Shown piece by piece: positions 43,161 through 52,406 of a DNA stretch of 58,482 bases (positions are counted from its first letter, which is position 1; each line of letters starts with the position of its first letter). This DNA is from Acidimicrobiia bacterium (GTDB taxonomy: Bacteria; Actinomycetota; Acidimicrobiia; IMCC26256; DASPTH01), in NCBI GenBank assembly GCA_040880805.1, contig JBBDHW010000019.1:88121-146602 (forward strand), in the 5' to 3' direction. The notes beneath the pieces were generated by a model. That model was not told the DNA's origin and did not search any database. It worked only from the letters and a program-made list of their open reading frames with translations. The translations under genes were made by a program, and so were the position numbers.

Positions 43161-45632
43161 CTACTGCAGGAGCGCGCGCATGCGGTCGCGGAGCTTCTTC
43201 ACGATCTCGCGCCACTCTCCCCGGCGAAGGTGTTCGGTGAGACGCGCGAAGGTGTCCCGTCCCACCAAGCCGGCGCGGGGTACGTCCACCCTGCCGATCA
43301 TCTCGGTCATCGCCGGGTCGAGAAGATCCGGCGCGCGAACCGGCGCGCGGCAGAAATCGAGCAGCGGCGACAGGACTTTCGACCAGCGGAAGTCGTCCTT
43401 GACCCCGGCGATGTTGCGCCGGCACTGAGCGTTGCGTTCGGCGTCTGCAAGCAGCGAGTACAGCGCGGCTTCCAGCGCGTCCACATCTTGGGGCGGCACC
43501 GTCACACCAAGGTCGTGACGCGCAATGAGCTCGGCCAGTGAGTCTCCGTCGGTTGCCACTACGGGAACAGATGCCCAGAAGTAGTCGAGGATGCGCGTAC
43601 GGAACGAGAACTCGGTCTCGACATGATCGAGATGCGTGCTCACGCCGACGTCGGCTTCGAGGAGATAGTTCTCGCGGTCCTCGTATTCGACCCACCCCTC
43701 GTTGAAGAACACGTGGGTGCCGGTGAGACCGAGCTCGTCGGCGAGCCGCCGGGTCTCCACGGCCATGCTCATCTCGGGTACGTGCGGGTTCGGGTGGTGC
43801 ATCCCGAGGAAGTAGAGGCGCACTTCGGGAACGCGCGCGCGCAGCTTGTCGATCGCGTACAGCAGAGTGAGCGGGTCGAACCAGTTGTAGACGCCACCGC
43901 CCCAGAGGACGACCTTGTCGTCGAGCCCGATTCCGGGCACGACACCCTTCAACGCGGGGCGAGTGTGGCGCGGGGGTACCTCGCTGATTCCGAACGGAAC
44001 GACGCTGATCAGCTGGTGGAGTCCTTCGTCGGCGTCGTAGGTGGCCGGGTTGATCCGACCGAGCGCGGCGAGCTGGCCCAGCCAGAAGTCACGCTGCTTG
44101 TCACTCGCGCAGGTGAAGAAGTCACCCCGCTCGAGCTGCTGGTTGAGCACACCGGTGGCCGCGTGCACCTCCTTCCGGCGCTTGTCGGCTCCGAGGTCCC
44201 GCGCCTGCTCGAGCTGCTCCAGATGGAAGGGGTCGTAGATGTCGACGACCACAACCTTGTCGGTCCTCGCGATCGCCGGATGCTGACTCATCAGGAAGCC
44301 CTGGAAGATGATGACGTCACACCAGTCGATCAGGCGGCGGAGCTCGGCTGCGGCGACGTAGCGCACCCTGAAGTCGGGATGGCTCATGCCCGAGCAGGCC
44401 GTTGTGCTCACGAGCTCGACGTCGTGCTCGCGTGAGAGTGCCTGCGCGATCTGCCACGCACGGATCGCCGGCCCCGCCATGGTCGGGCTGATGGTGTCGT
44501 TGCTCGCCACGAGAATCCGCCGTCCGCGATGAAAGACGTCGTCAACGCCGAAGGCGTCGACCGCGGCGTTGAACCCTGCCACGAAGTACGGGTGAGCGAT
44601 GTTCGCGTGCAAGGGCAGCCGGAAGAGCCTCAGAATGTCGGCATCGGATCGTCGGCGTAGCGACTGAACCGCGCGCCGCTCCTTCTGAAGCCGAGGGAGG
44701 TGTTCCACGAAGGCATCCACTGCGAAGGCGGAGGCGAGCATGGCCTTGTGCGCAGGCTGGCGTTCGTCGTCGTCGAGTGCCGAACGCTGGAGATCGAGTG
44801 AATGCGGGTCGTCGCCGCCGAGCGCGACACCGCGGCGGATAGCAAGTGCGAGCGACGGCGGGAGGAGCGTGCGGAGGTTCTCGTCGTCGTAGTTCTTGTA
44901 GATGGTGAAGAGTGCGTTGCGCTCGAGCAGATAATTCTCGCGCCACAATGCAACCTCCGACATCGACGCGTGATGCCGATGGAACACGACGGACGACGGC
45001 ACGTACCGCACCTCGTAGCCGAACAGCCACAGGCGCCATCCCAGATCAACGTCCTCGAAGAACATGAAGTAGGTGTCGTCGAATCCACCGACGTCGCGGA
45101 ATACCGTGGCGTCGATCACCATCGCGGCGCCGTGGGGGAACAAGACGTCGTGTGGCGTGTCGGCGTCGCCCGGATCCGGAACACCGACGTTGAGCTTGAA
45201 CCCGTGGCCGTAGAACGCGGCCCCTCCGTCGGTGAAATCGGTGAGGTTGCCGTCCCAGTCGAGCACCTTGCACGCGACACAAGCGACCGAACTCAAGCGC
45301 TCGAGCACGCCGACCGCGGCGCGGAGCCACTGCGGATCGGGCCGAGCGTCGTTGTTGATGAACGCGATGTAGTCGCCGGTCGCGGCGGCTGCGCCTCGGT
45401 TGCACCCGCCGGCGAAGCCGGTGTTCTCGTGCAGCGCCAGGAGCTGAACGCCCGGGGCGGCGGCCCGCAGTCGGTCGACGCTCTCGTCGCCGGATGCGTT
45501 GTCGACCACGATGATCTCGAGTTGATCAGCCGGCCAATCGAGCTCGCGCAGCCCTTCGATGCAGGCGATCGTGTCGTCGGGCCTGCGGTAGTTGACGGTG
45601 ACCACCGAGACCTTCGGCTGAGCCTCACTCAC
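43161..45632 (-). CDS. Bifunctional glycosyltransferase, GT2 fused to GT-B type
   Basis: 823 residues from GTG 45632, which overlaps the methyltransferase stop as GTGA (an ATG at 45650 is the alternative). The first ~300 residues are a GT2 domain (SVVTVNYRRPDDTIACIEGL, VDNASGDES, NTGFAGGCNRGA, NNDARPDPQW, MFFEDVDLGWRL). From ~390 a GT-B enzyme follows (ILVASNDTISPTMAGPAIRA, VPFGISEVPPRH, VVLWGGGVYNWFDPLTLLYA, DYFWASVPVVATDGDSLAEL). The two halves would add two sugars in sequence or alternate in a polymer. It is the last gene of the wzm-wzt operon, so the product is probably exported by that ABC system. Confidence 0.88.
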   Translation of the reverse strand: MSEAQPKVSVVTVNYRRPDDTIACIEGLRELDWPADQLEIIVVDNASGDESVDRLRAAAPGVQLLALHENTGFAGGCNRGAAAATGDYIAFINNDARPDPQWLRAAVGVLERLSSVACVACKVLDWDGNLTDFTDGGAAFYGHGFKLNVGVPDPGDADTPHDVLFPHGAAMVIDATVFRDVGGFDDTYFMFFEDVDLGWRLWLFGYEVRYVPSSVVFHRHHASMSEVALWRENYLLERNALFTIYKNYDDENLRTLLPPSLALAIRRGVALGGDDPHSLDLQRSALDDDERQPAHKAMLASAFAVDAFVEHLPRLQKERRAVQSLRRRSDADILRLFRLPLHANIAHPYFVAGFNAAVDAFGVDDVFHRGRRILVASNDTISPTMAGPAIRAWQIAQALSREHDVELVSTTACSGMSHPDFRVRYVAAAELRRLIDWCDVIIFQGFLMSQHPAIARTDKVVVVDIYDPFHLEQLEQARDLGADKRRKEVHAATGVLNQQLERGDFFTCASDKQRDFWLGQLAALGRINPATYDADEGLHQLISVVPFGISEVPPRHTRPALKGVVPGIGLDDKVVLWGGGVYNWFDPLTLLYAIDKLRARVPEVRLYFLGMHHPNPHVPEMSMAVETRRLADELGLTGTHVFFNEGWVEYEDRENYLLEADVGVSTHLDHVETEFSFRTRILDYFWASVPVVATDGDSLAELIARHDLGVTVPPQDVDALEAALYSLLADAERNAQCRRNIAGVKDDFRWSKVLSPLLDFCRAPVRAPDLLDPAMTEMIGRVDVPRAGLVGRDTFARLTEHLRRGEWREIVKKLRDRMRALLQ

Positions 45633-46657
45633 AGACGCCTTCCCTTCCACCAGTCGGACAATCGGTCGGCAACGCGTGCGGATACCGGTCGCCGGCCGGC
45701 AAGCAGCTTTTCGTTCAGCACGCGTAGCTCGATGAGGTGCGCATCGCGGTCGGCAACCTGGCGCTCGAGATCGGCCACCTGCCTGCGCAGCGCGTCGAGC
45801 TCGGTTTCGAGAGCAACAGTCTCGCTCGATCGCACGACCGTTCCCACGCGCTGCGCGAACACCGCGCTCGCGATCGCGTGGAACGCAGAACTGGCAGCCG
45901 GAGCATGTTCCGGCGATCGCAGCGCGTCCGCGGCCGCGCGCAACTCGGATTCGGCCCGAACGCGCGAGGCGATGATCACGTGCCGATAGGCGGGATCACG
46001 GCAATCGGACGGACCAACCGCGGAGTTGTAGTACGCGTGGAGCTTGCCGAGCTGCGGCAGGTTGTTGGCGCGGAGCTCCTCGTGCAGCAGCATCATCGCC
46101 AACCACCGTGAGAGCAGCCCACTCGGGAGCGTGGCCGTGGCCCAGCCGCCGTCGCGAAATGCGCGCTCCACTTCGTCGAGATTCGGGAGACCGAACTGCA
46201 GATGCTCGGCGAGCATCGGGTGGGGAACGTTGAAGCGGAGCGCGAAGAACTCGGCAAGCGCGGCTTCGGCCAACTCCACGTCGGGATCTTGAAACGGCGC
46301 GGTCAGGATCACGACATCGTGGGAGACACGCTGCAGTTCCTGGACGAAGCTGTGCCGGTCTTCCGGGAAGACGTGTTCGAGCGTGTCGAAGGTGACGACC
46401 GCGGAGAACGATCCGGTGCGGAACGGTAACGCGGCGCCGCTGGCGTTGACGTAGAGGCCGTCGCGCGACTTCTCGAGGTCGGCGACGAACGCGACGTGAT
46501 CCGGAACGAAGCGCTCGATCGGCCCCGGTCCCCCACCGACGTCGAGCAGCCGCGCGCCGGGTTCGACGTGGAGCTCGGCCAGGAGTTGCGCGGTCACCGA
46601 GTACCGCTGGTACTGGTCGAATGGGAGCTCGAGGAGATCACCGCCGTCCCGCGTCAC
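45629..46657 (-). CDS. SAM methyltransferase with C-terminal coiled coil
   Basis: 342 residues from GTG 46657, coupled to the wzt stop as GTGA. The SAM motif is ARLLDVGGGPGPIERFVPDH; later motifs are VVTFDTLEHVFPEDR and DVVILTAPFQDPD. Residues ~285-325 form heptads (ETELDALRRQVADLERQVAD, RDAHLIELRVLNEKLL). In some O-antigen systems a methyltransferase with a coiled coil caps the chain and sets its length (WbdD-like). By analogy, this one next to Wzt could end chain growth, but no kinase domain is present. Confidence 0.82.
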   Translation of the reverse strand: MTRDGGDLLELPFDQYQRYSVTAQLLAELHVEPGARLLDVGGGPGPIERFVPDHVAFVADLEKSRDGLYVNASGAALPFRTGSFSAVVTFDTLEHVFPEDRHSFVQELQRVSHDVVILTAPFQDPDVELAEAALAEFFALRFNVPHPMLAEHLQFGLPNLDEVERAFRDGGWATATLPSGLLSRWLAMMLLHEELRANNLPQLGKLHAYYNSAVGPSDCRDPAYRHVIIASRVRAESELRAAADALRSPEHAPAASSAFHAIASAVFAQRVGTVVRSSETVALETELDALRRQVADLERQVADRDAHLIELRVLNEKLLAGRRPVSARVADRLSDWWKGRRL

Positions 46658-47859
46658 GGTGCGGCCTCGAGGTCGTGCCCTTCCCAGCAACCGCCGAGCG
46701 AGACGACCCCATAGTGATCGCGGGGTTCACCGAGCTCCACGTCGAAGCGATGCGCCCGGTGACGGAAGTCGAACGGATGGAGGCACGCGAAGTCGAAGAT
46801 CGACGCGCTCACGTCGTAGATCCCGGGAACGAGCAGCAATCGGGGAACCTTGAAGTCGACGTAGCCCGACCGTTCGGGATGCAGCAGCACGAGTCCCTCG
46901 TCGCGGGTGTTCGGGCCGGTGACGTGGTGCCCTTCGATCGAGTGGACACCCAGGCCGACGACCAGCTTCTCGAGCGGTTCGTCGAGGTTGTAGTGGAGTC
47001 GAAACGTGACTTGATCGCCCGTACGGGCCGTTGTGACCGGCTTCTCGTCGCGGTCGAGGATCTCGATGACGTCGACGCGGGCTTCGCCCGAGCCCCATCG
47101 CATGCCGGCACCGTCGTCGACCACGCGGGCGGAGTGCACATCCCCGAGATAGGTGTCGACGACGTCGGTCGCCGGGCCCACCGTGATCAGGCTCCCGTGC
47201 TCGAGCAACGCGATCTGGTCGCAGAGGGTCCGCATCGCGCCGAGCGCGTGTGACACCACGACGACGGTCTTGCCGCTGCTCTTGAGCTCCGAGAGCTTCT
47301 CGGAGCACTTCCCTTGAAATTCCTCGTCGCCGACGGCGAGCACCTCGTCGATGAGCAGGATGTCGGGATCGACGTTGATCGCGACCGAGAAACCGAGGCG
47401 CACGTACATCCCCGACGAATAGGTCTTCACCGGCGTGTCGATGAACTGCTCGAGGCCCGCAAAGCCCACGATGTCGTCGAACCGGGCGTCGAGCTCACGT
47501 TTCGACAGGCCGAGGATGGCGCCGTTGAGAAAGACGTTCTCGCGGCCGGAGAGCTCCGGATGGAAACCCGCGCCCAGCTCCAGGAGCGCCGAGACTTTCC
47601 CGCGCGTCGTGATCGATCCGCGATCCGGTCGGAGGATGCGTGCGATGCACTTGAGCAACGTGCTCTTCCCGGAACCGTTCTCGCCGATCAGCCCGAAGGT
47701 CGAGCCCTCCGGAATCTCGAACGCGACGCCTTTGAGCGCGTCGAACTCGCTGTAGCGGGCGCGACGCCCGCGGAGCAGCGCGACTTTCAGTGACTGGTTG
47801 CGCTCGTGGTAGAGGCGATAGCTCTTCCACACCTCGTCGACGGAGACCGCGACGTCCAC
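46654..47859 (-). CDS. wzt: Polysaccharide ABC exporter ATPase with C-terminal glycan domain (Wzt)
   Basis: 401 residues. The ATPase domain (1-245) has Walker A GENGSGKST, the signature YSSGMYVRLGFSVAI, and Walker B ILLIDEVLAVGDEEF. Residues ~265-401 form a beta-rich extension (VDVIEILDRDEKPVTTARTG, QVTFRLHYNLDEPLEKLVVG, LLLVPGIYDVSASIFDFA) of the Wzt carbohydrate-binding type, which recognises the finished chain end before export. The start is GTG 47859, two bases after the permease stop. The methyltransferase that follows could make the terminal mark read by this domain (inference). Confidence 0.92.
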   Translation of the reverse strand: MDVAVSVDEVWKSYRLYHERNQSLKVALLRGRRARYSEFDALKGVAFEIPEGSTFGLIGENGSGKSTLLKCIARILRPDRGSITTRGKVSALLELGAGFHPELSGRENVFLNGAILGLSKRELDARFDDIVGFAGLEQFIDTPVKTYSSGMYVRLGFSVAINVDPDILLIDEVLAVGDEEFQGKCSEKLSELKSSGKTVVVVSHALGAMRTLCDQIALLEHGSLITVGPATDVVDTYLGDVHSARVVDDGAGMRWGSGEARVDVIEILDRDEKPVTTARTGDQVTFRLHYNLDEPLEKLVVGLGVHSIEGHHVTGPNTRDEGLVLLHPERSGYVDFKVPRLLLVPGIYDVSASIFDFACLHPFDFRHRAHRFDVELGEPRDHYGVVSLGGCWEGHDLEAAP

Positions 47860-47861
47860 CG

Positions 47862-48686
47862 TCAGACCTCCTCCGCGAGACGGCCGTCGAGCCGCCCGAA
47901 CACCCACATCCCGAACACGAGGAGCCCGCCGGTCCACAGCACGAGGTACGCGAGATTGCCGAGTGGCGGGAACCGGAGGTCGTACAGCACGCTGCGGAAG
48001 GCTCCGATGAACGTGACGAGCGGATTGAGCCGGTAGATGTCGCCGATCGGGATCGTGACACCGAGCACCGTCGCTTCGTCCGGAACGTACGAGATCGGGT
48101 ACACGATCGGCGCAGTGTAGAAGAGCACTTGGAGCACGATCGCGACCAGATGCTGCACGTCGCGGAAGTACACGTTGCACACCGAGAGCACGAGCGCGAT
48201 GCCCAACACGAAGCCGGTCAGGAGCACGACGAGCAGCAGGACAACGGGGATCCATGGCAGGACCATGTTGCCGACGAGGAGCAGGATGACACCGAGCACG
48301 GACAGCTCGATCAAGATCGTGACCACGAGTGACGCGATCGCCGAGAACACGAGCAGCTCGCGCGGGAAGTAGACCTTCTTGATGAGGTTCCCGTTGCCGA
48401 TCAGGGTTCCCATGCCCATCGTGAGGCCGTTCGAGAAGAAGGTCCACGGGATGAGTCCGCACAGCAGGAACAGACCGAACGACTGCAGCCCGCTCGGATC
48501 GCCGACGGGCGGCTCGATCTTGAGGAAGAACGAGAAGACGAGCGAGTAGATCGCCACCGCGGCCAGCGGGTTCAGGAGCGACCACGTCCAGCCGAGCAAC
48601 GTTCGCTTGTACCGACTCCGCAGGTCCCGCAGCGTCAGGTTGACGGCTAGATCGCGCGTGCCCACGAAGTCGCTGAGCCGGGACAT
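47862..48686 (-). CDS. wzm: Polysaccharide ABC exporter permease (Wzm)
   Basis: 274 residues with six membrane helices in the ABC-2 layout. The N-terminal amphipathic gate helix is LTLRDLRSRYKRTLLGWTWS, then SLLNPLAAVAIYSLVFSFF, the motif IKKVYFPRELLVFSAI, VYFRDVQHLVAIVLQVLFYT and FIGAFRSVLYD. It partners with Wzt downstream. I chose ATG 48686 (MSRLSDFVG); a weak TACCGT hexamer lies 9 nt before. It is the first gene of the four-gene export unit. Confidence 0.92.
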   Translation of the reverse strand: MSRLSDFVGTRDLAVNLTLRDLRSRYKRTLLGWTWSLLNPLAAVAIYSLVFSFFLKIEPPVGDPSGLQSFGLFLLCGLIPWTFFSNGLTMGMGTLIGNGNLIKKVYFPRELLVFSAIASLVVTILIELSVLGVILLLVGNMVLPWIPVVLLLVVLLTGFVLGIALVLSVCNVYFRDVQHLVAIVLQVLFYTAPIVYPISYVPDEATVLGVTIPIGDIYRLNPLVTFIGAFRSVLYDLRFPPLGNLAYLVLWTGGLLVFGMWVFGRLDGRLAEEV

Positions 48687-48754
48687 CGTCAACCCACGGT
48701 AGCGCAGCGCGCTCGGCCCTTTCGGCTCCGCAGATCGCTTCGCCCAGTGTCGAG

Positions 48755-49618
48755 CTACGACAGCAGGGCTCGCGGCAGGAGGTCCATCCCGAAACCGGTG
48801 AGGATCGCAAGATAGAGCAAGCCGGTCGCCGCCATCACCGCGGAGTACTGACGCTCTTTCAACGCGAACCAAGTCGCGACGACCAGGCCGATCGTCGTGA
48901 CCGAGGCCACGATCCACATCCAACCGATCAGCCCGTCGTAACCGTCGTCGATGCTGCCGTTCAGCACCGACACCATGCCGGTGGGAATCAGCCACACGAG
49001 CAGCTCGAGGGGCCACAGTGCGGCGACGACCTTCACCATCTCCTTGATCGGATCGCGCCCGAGCCCCGGCTGCACGAGATACCAGTGGCCGAGGAGCATC
49101 GCGTCCGTGACCGCGCCGAGGAAGCACGCGCCGATCTCGAGCCGGGCGAGGCTCAGCGGGTAGTCACTACCGACGAACGCGGCCGCGCCGGCGACTGCGA
49201 CGATGCCTGCGATCGGTGCGAGGAGATCGAGCCGCGGGTCGAACTCCTTCAGCGCGTCATAGGCTCCGCGGCCGGCGACCTCGTTCCGAGTCGTGCCGAC
49301 CATGGCGGCAACGCGGTCGGCGCGCGCGCGCCGTTGCTCCACCCGTCCGCTCACGCCGGCACCACGGCGGACGTACGAAACCCACAACGCGATCCCCGCC
49401 GCGAGCGCCATCACTGCCGCGGCCACGTTCCGCACCCGAGCACCGGTGCCGTCGTCACCCAGCCCGGCGACGACCCCGAGGATCGCCAGCGTGCCGAACG
49501 TGATCCGCACCAGCCACCCGTAGCCGAGCCCCACCTCTCGACGGCGGGTCGTGACCCAACAGAACAACAGGCCGCCGGTGGCGACCTGCACCAGCACCGT
49601 GGCGAGGTCGAGCTGCAT
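48755..49618 (-). CDS. Multi-pass membrane protein of unknown function
   Basis: 287 residues, about eight helices (LVQVATGGLLFCWVTT, ITFGTLAILGVVAGLG, AAAVMALAAGIALWVSYV, LLAPIAGIVAVAGAAAFVG, WPLELLVWLIPTGMVSVLNG, GWMWIVASVTTIGLVVATW). A charged loop of ~45 residues separates the first three from the rest. No motif is recognised. It lies 8 bp after the Xaa-Pro peptidase gene and is probably the last gene of the lpd-E2-lipBA operon. Confidence 0.75.
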   Translation of the reverse strand: MQLDLATVLVQVATGGLLFCWVTTRRREVGLGYGWLVRITFGTLAILGVVAGLGDDGTGARVRNVAAAVMALAAGIALWVSYVRRGAGVSGRVEQRRARADRVAAMVGTTRNEVAGRGAYDALKEFDPRLDLLAPIAGIVAVAGAAAFVGSDYPLSLARLEIGACFLGAVTDAMLLGHWYLVQPGLGRDPIKEMVKVVAALWPLELLVWLIPTGMVSVLNGSIDDGYDGLIGWMWIVASVTTIGLVVATWFALKERQYSAVMAATGLLYLAILTGFGMDLLPRALLS

Positions 49619-49626
49619 CGCGGCGC

Positions 49627-50733
49627 TCAGTCGACGATCGTGAGGTCGCGCGGCGCGTGATTGAGCCGTTCCGGACCGGCAGTCGTCGCGACGACGATGT
49701 CCTCGAGCCGCAGACCGAAGCGTCCGGGCACGTAGATGCCCGGCTCGACACTGAACGCGTGCCCCGGCGCGAGGGGTGTGGTGTTCCCCGACACGACGTA
49801 CGGGTCTTCGTGGGCCTCGGCGCCGATGCCATGACCGGTGCGGTGCACGAAGTAGTCGCCGTAGCCGGCGTCGGTGATCACATCACGGGCAGCCGCGTCG
49901 ACGGCTTCGCACGATGTACCGACCGTCGCCGCGCATACGCCGCGCTCCTGAGCCTCCACGAGCACCGCATACGCGTCGCATACCTCCGCGGGAGGCTCAC
50001 CCACGCTGAACATGCGCGTGATGTCGGAGCAGTAGCCGTGCATCGTGCCGCCGAAGTCGCAGAGTACGACGTCGCCACGTTCGATCACGCGGTCGGACGG
50101 ATCGTGGTGCGGGCTCGCCGCGTTGGGTCCGGTGGCGACGATCGCGAAGTTGGTGCGTTCGTGACCGGCATCGAGCATCCGCTCGACGAGCTCGCGGTGG
50201 ATCTCGACCTCGCGCCGGCCGGAGAAGACCGCGTCGCGCATGGCAACCGCGATGGCGTCGACCGCGAGCGCGGCCGCGCGCAGCGCGTCGACCTCGGCTG
50301 CGTCCTTCACGATGCGGAGCGGTGCAGTGACGTCGAGCGCACGGCGGAACCGCACGCGCGGGAGCGCGCTCTGGAGCTCGATCACGAAGCGCGCCCAGGT
50401 CTGGTCGCCGATCGCGGCACTGGACGCTCGCTCTGCGCCGCCGACGAGCCCCGCGAGCCCGGCGACGACTGCGATGGGATCCTCGGTCTCTTCCCAGGCG
50501 CGGATCGAGAACACGTCTGGCCGCTCGACGACGCGCGGCGCCTCGAGCCGCGGCACCACGAGCACGGCGTCGCCGTCGGCAGGTACCACGAGCATCGTGA
50601 GCCGCTCGAGCGGCATCGCCTCGTAGCCAGTGAGATACGGCAGGTCGGCGCCCGTCGACAGCAGCAGCACGTCGATCCCCAGCTCCCGCATCCGCTCGCG
50701 TGCGCGCCCCATCCGAGCCGCGTGCACGTTCAC
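49627..50733 (-). CDS. Xaa-Pro peptidase (M24 family, PepP/PepQ-like)
   Basis: 368 residues. An N-terminal creatinase domain (IDVLLLSTGADLPYLTGYEA) precedes the pita-bread fold. Its metal ligands are seen in DVVLCDFGGTMHGYCSDITR (two Asp), HRTGHGIGAEAHE (His), FSVEPGIYVPG (Glu) and LRLEDIVV (Glu). It cleaves Xaa-Pro bonds in the cytosol. GTG 50733 overlaps the lipBA stop as GTGA; an ATG seven codons later is the alternative. In actinobacteria such a gene often follows lipoate genes in my recollection, with no known functional link. Confidence 0.9.
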   Translation of the reverse strand: MNVHAARMGRARERMRELGIDVLLLSTGADLPYLTGYEAMPLERLTMLVVPADGDAVLVVPRLEAPRVVERPDVFSIRAWEETEDPIAVVAGLAGLVGGAERASSAAIGDQTWARFVIELQSALPRVRFRRALDVTAPLRIVKDAAEVDALRAAALAVDAIAVAMRDAVFSGRREVEIHRELVERMLDAGHERTNFAIVATGPNAASPHHDPSDRVIERGDVVLCDFGGTMHGYCSDITRMFSVGEPPAEVCDAYAVLVEAQERGVCAATVGTSCEAVDAAARDVITDAGYGDYFVHRTGHGIGAEAHEDPYVVSGNTTPLAPGHAFSVEPGIYVPGRFGLRLEDIVVATTAGPERLNHAPRDLTIVD

Positions 50734-52406
50734 CCGGACGCCACGACCAACGAACCTGCGTCGTTGGAGGTCGTATAACGGCCTTCAACGACGCCAGTTG
50801 GCGGGGAAGTAGCTGCGGCGCGCTTGGCGTGGTAGCTGGAGCGGACGAGCGGGCCGGACTCGACGTGGGAGAAGCCGAGGCTCTCGGCGTAGGCACCGAG
50901 AGCGGCGAACTCGTCGGGGGTCCACCAGCGGACAACGGGGAGGTGGCGAGCCGAAGGCCGGAGATACTGCCCGAGCGTGAGAATTTCGACGCCCACGTTG
51001 CGCAGGTCGGCGATCGCGCCGCGGAGCTCGGTCTCCGTCTCGCCCATGCCGAGGATGACGCCCGATTTCGTGAGGAGACCGGCGTCCTTGGCGCGAGCGA
51101 GCAGGGCGAGCGAGCGGAAGTACGCGGCCGACGGCCGCGCCGCGCGCTGGAGGCGCGCCACCGTCTCGAGGTTGTGGTTGAGCACGTCGGGGCGCGCCGC
51201 GAAGATCACGTCGAGCGACGCGGGATCTCCCTTGCAATCCGGGATGAGCACCTCGACGCGGGTGTTCGGTGTGCGGGCGCGGGCGGCACGGATCGTGGCC
51301 GCGAACACAGCCGCGCCACCGTCGGCGACGTCGTCGCGCGCGACGCTCGTGATCACGGCGTGCTCGAGCCCGAGGTGCGCGATCGCCTCCGCAACGCGTG
51401 CCGGCTCGTGGGGATCGAGCGCGAGCGGCCTGCGCGTGTCGACGAGGCAGAAGCCGCAGGCGCGCGTGCAACGGTCGCCGAGGATCATGAACGTCGCGGT
51501 GCCGTCGGCCCAGCACTCGTAGATGTTGGGGCACCCGGCCTCCTCGCACACGGTGTGCAGGTCGAGCTCCCGCATCAGGCGCTTGGTGGCCCGGAACCCC
51601 TCACCGAGATCGGCGCGTACGCGCATCCACGCCGGGCGGCGCGGTGCCCCGTCGACCGACGCGACCACCCCTGCTTCGGCGAGGCGCCCGAGGAGACGCA
51701 CGGGCGTGCCGCTGCCGCTCGCGTCGCGTGTGAACTGGCTCAGGTCTTCGGCGCGCTCGCGCCACACGACGTCCTGTCGTTCGACGTGACAATCACCGAA
51801 GTGCCGGGCGAACTGCGCCACTACCACGTCGACGACCTCGTGCATGTCGGGCGCCGTGCCGAGCACCGTCGTGAGCGAAGTGACCCCGCGGTCGCGGATC
51901 CCGCACGGGACGATGTGGTCGAACATCGTGAGATCAGGATCGACGTTCAGCGCGAAGCCGTGCCGCGTACGACCACGCGCGACCTTGACGCCGACAGCAG
52001 CGATCTTCTCGGCGCCCACCCACACGCCTGGGAGTCGCGGCTCTCGGCGCGCCGCGACTCCCAGATCGGCGAGCGCGTCGATCAGCACTCCCTCGAGCGC
52101 GCGCACATAACCCACCACGTCGCGGAGTCCGTCGCGCCAGTCCGGGAGCGTGACGATCGGGTAGCCAACGAGCTGGCCCGGACCGTGGTAGGTGACGTCG
52201 CCGCCGCGATCGGTGCGCACGAGGTCGGCGCCGACCTGTGCCGGCGGCACCAACACGTGCTCGGGATCGGCCGTCGTGCCGAGCGTGTACACGTGCGGAT
52301 GCTCGAGCAGCAGCAGGTAGTCGTCGCTCGCACGCGCGTGCAACGCGCACTGGAGCTGGTCGGCCTCGTGGTACGGAACGCGGCCGAGCCAGCGCGCCCG
52401 CAGCAT
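50730..52406 (-). CDS. lipBA: LipB-LipA fusion: octanoyltransferase plus lipoyl synthase
   Basis: One unbroken 558-residue frame encodes both steps of lipoate synthesis. Residues 1-225 are LipB: RGGDVTYHGPGQLVGYP, catalytic Lys134 (GAEKIAAVGVKV) and Cys168 (VPCGIRDRGVTSL). About 30 linker residues follow. Residues ~258-545 are the radical-SAM LipA: auxiliary cluster Cys287, Cys292 and Cys298 (CEEAGCPNIYECW), SAM cluster Cys313, Cys317 and Cys320 (CTRACGFC), and the C-terminal RSSYHAKRA serine. ATG 52406 overlaps the E2 stop (TGATG). Separate lipB and lipA genes are the rule; an internal start at Met261 or an upstream GTG could still yield free LipA. Confidence 0.92.
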   Translation of the reverse strand: MLRARWLGRVPYHEADQLQCALHARASDDYLLLLEHPHVYTLGTTADPEHVLVPPAQVGADLVRTDRGGDVTYHGPGQLVGYPIVTLPDWRDGLRDVVGYVRALEGVLIDALADLGVAARREPRLPGVWVGAEKIAAVGVKVARGRTRHGFALNVDPDLTMFDHIVPCGIRDRGVTSLTTVLGTAPDMHEVVDVVVAQFARHFGDCHVERQDVVWRERAEDLSQFTRDASGSGTPVRLLGRLAEAGVVASVDGAPRRPAWMRVRADLGEGFRATKRLMRELDLHTVCEEAGCPNIYECWADGTATFMILGDRCTRACGFCLVDTRRPLALDPHEPARVAEAIAHLGLEHAVITSVARDDVADGGAAVFAATIRAARARTPNTRVEVLIPDCKGDPASLDVIFAARPDVLNHNLETVARLQRAARPSAAYFRSLALLARAKDAGLLTKSGVILGMGETETELRGAIADLRNVGVEILTLGQYLRPSARHLPVVRWWTPDEFAALGAYAESLGFSHVESGPLVRSSYHAKRAAATSPPTGVVEGRYTTSNDAGSLVVASG

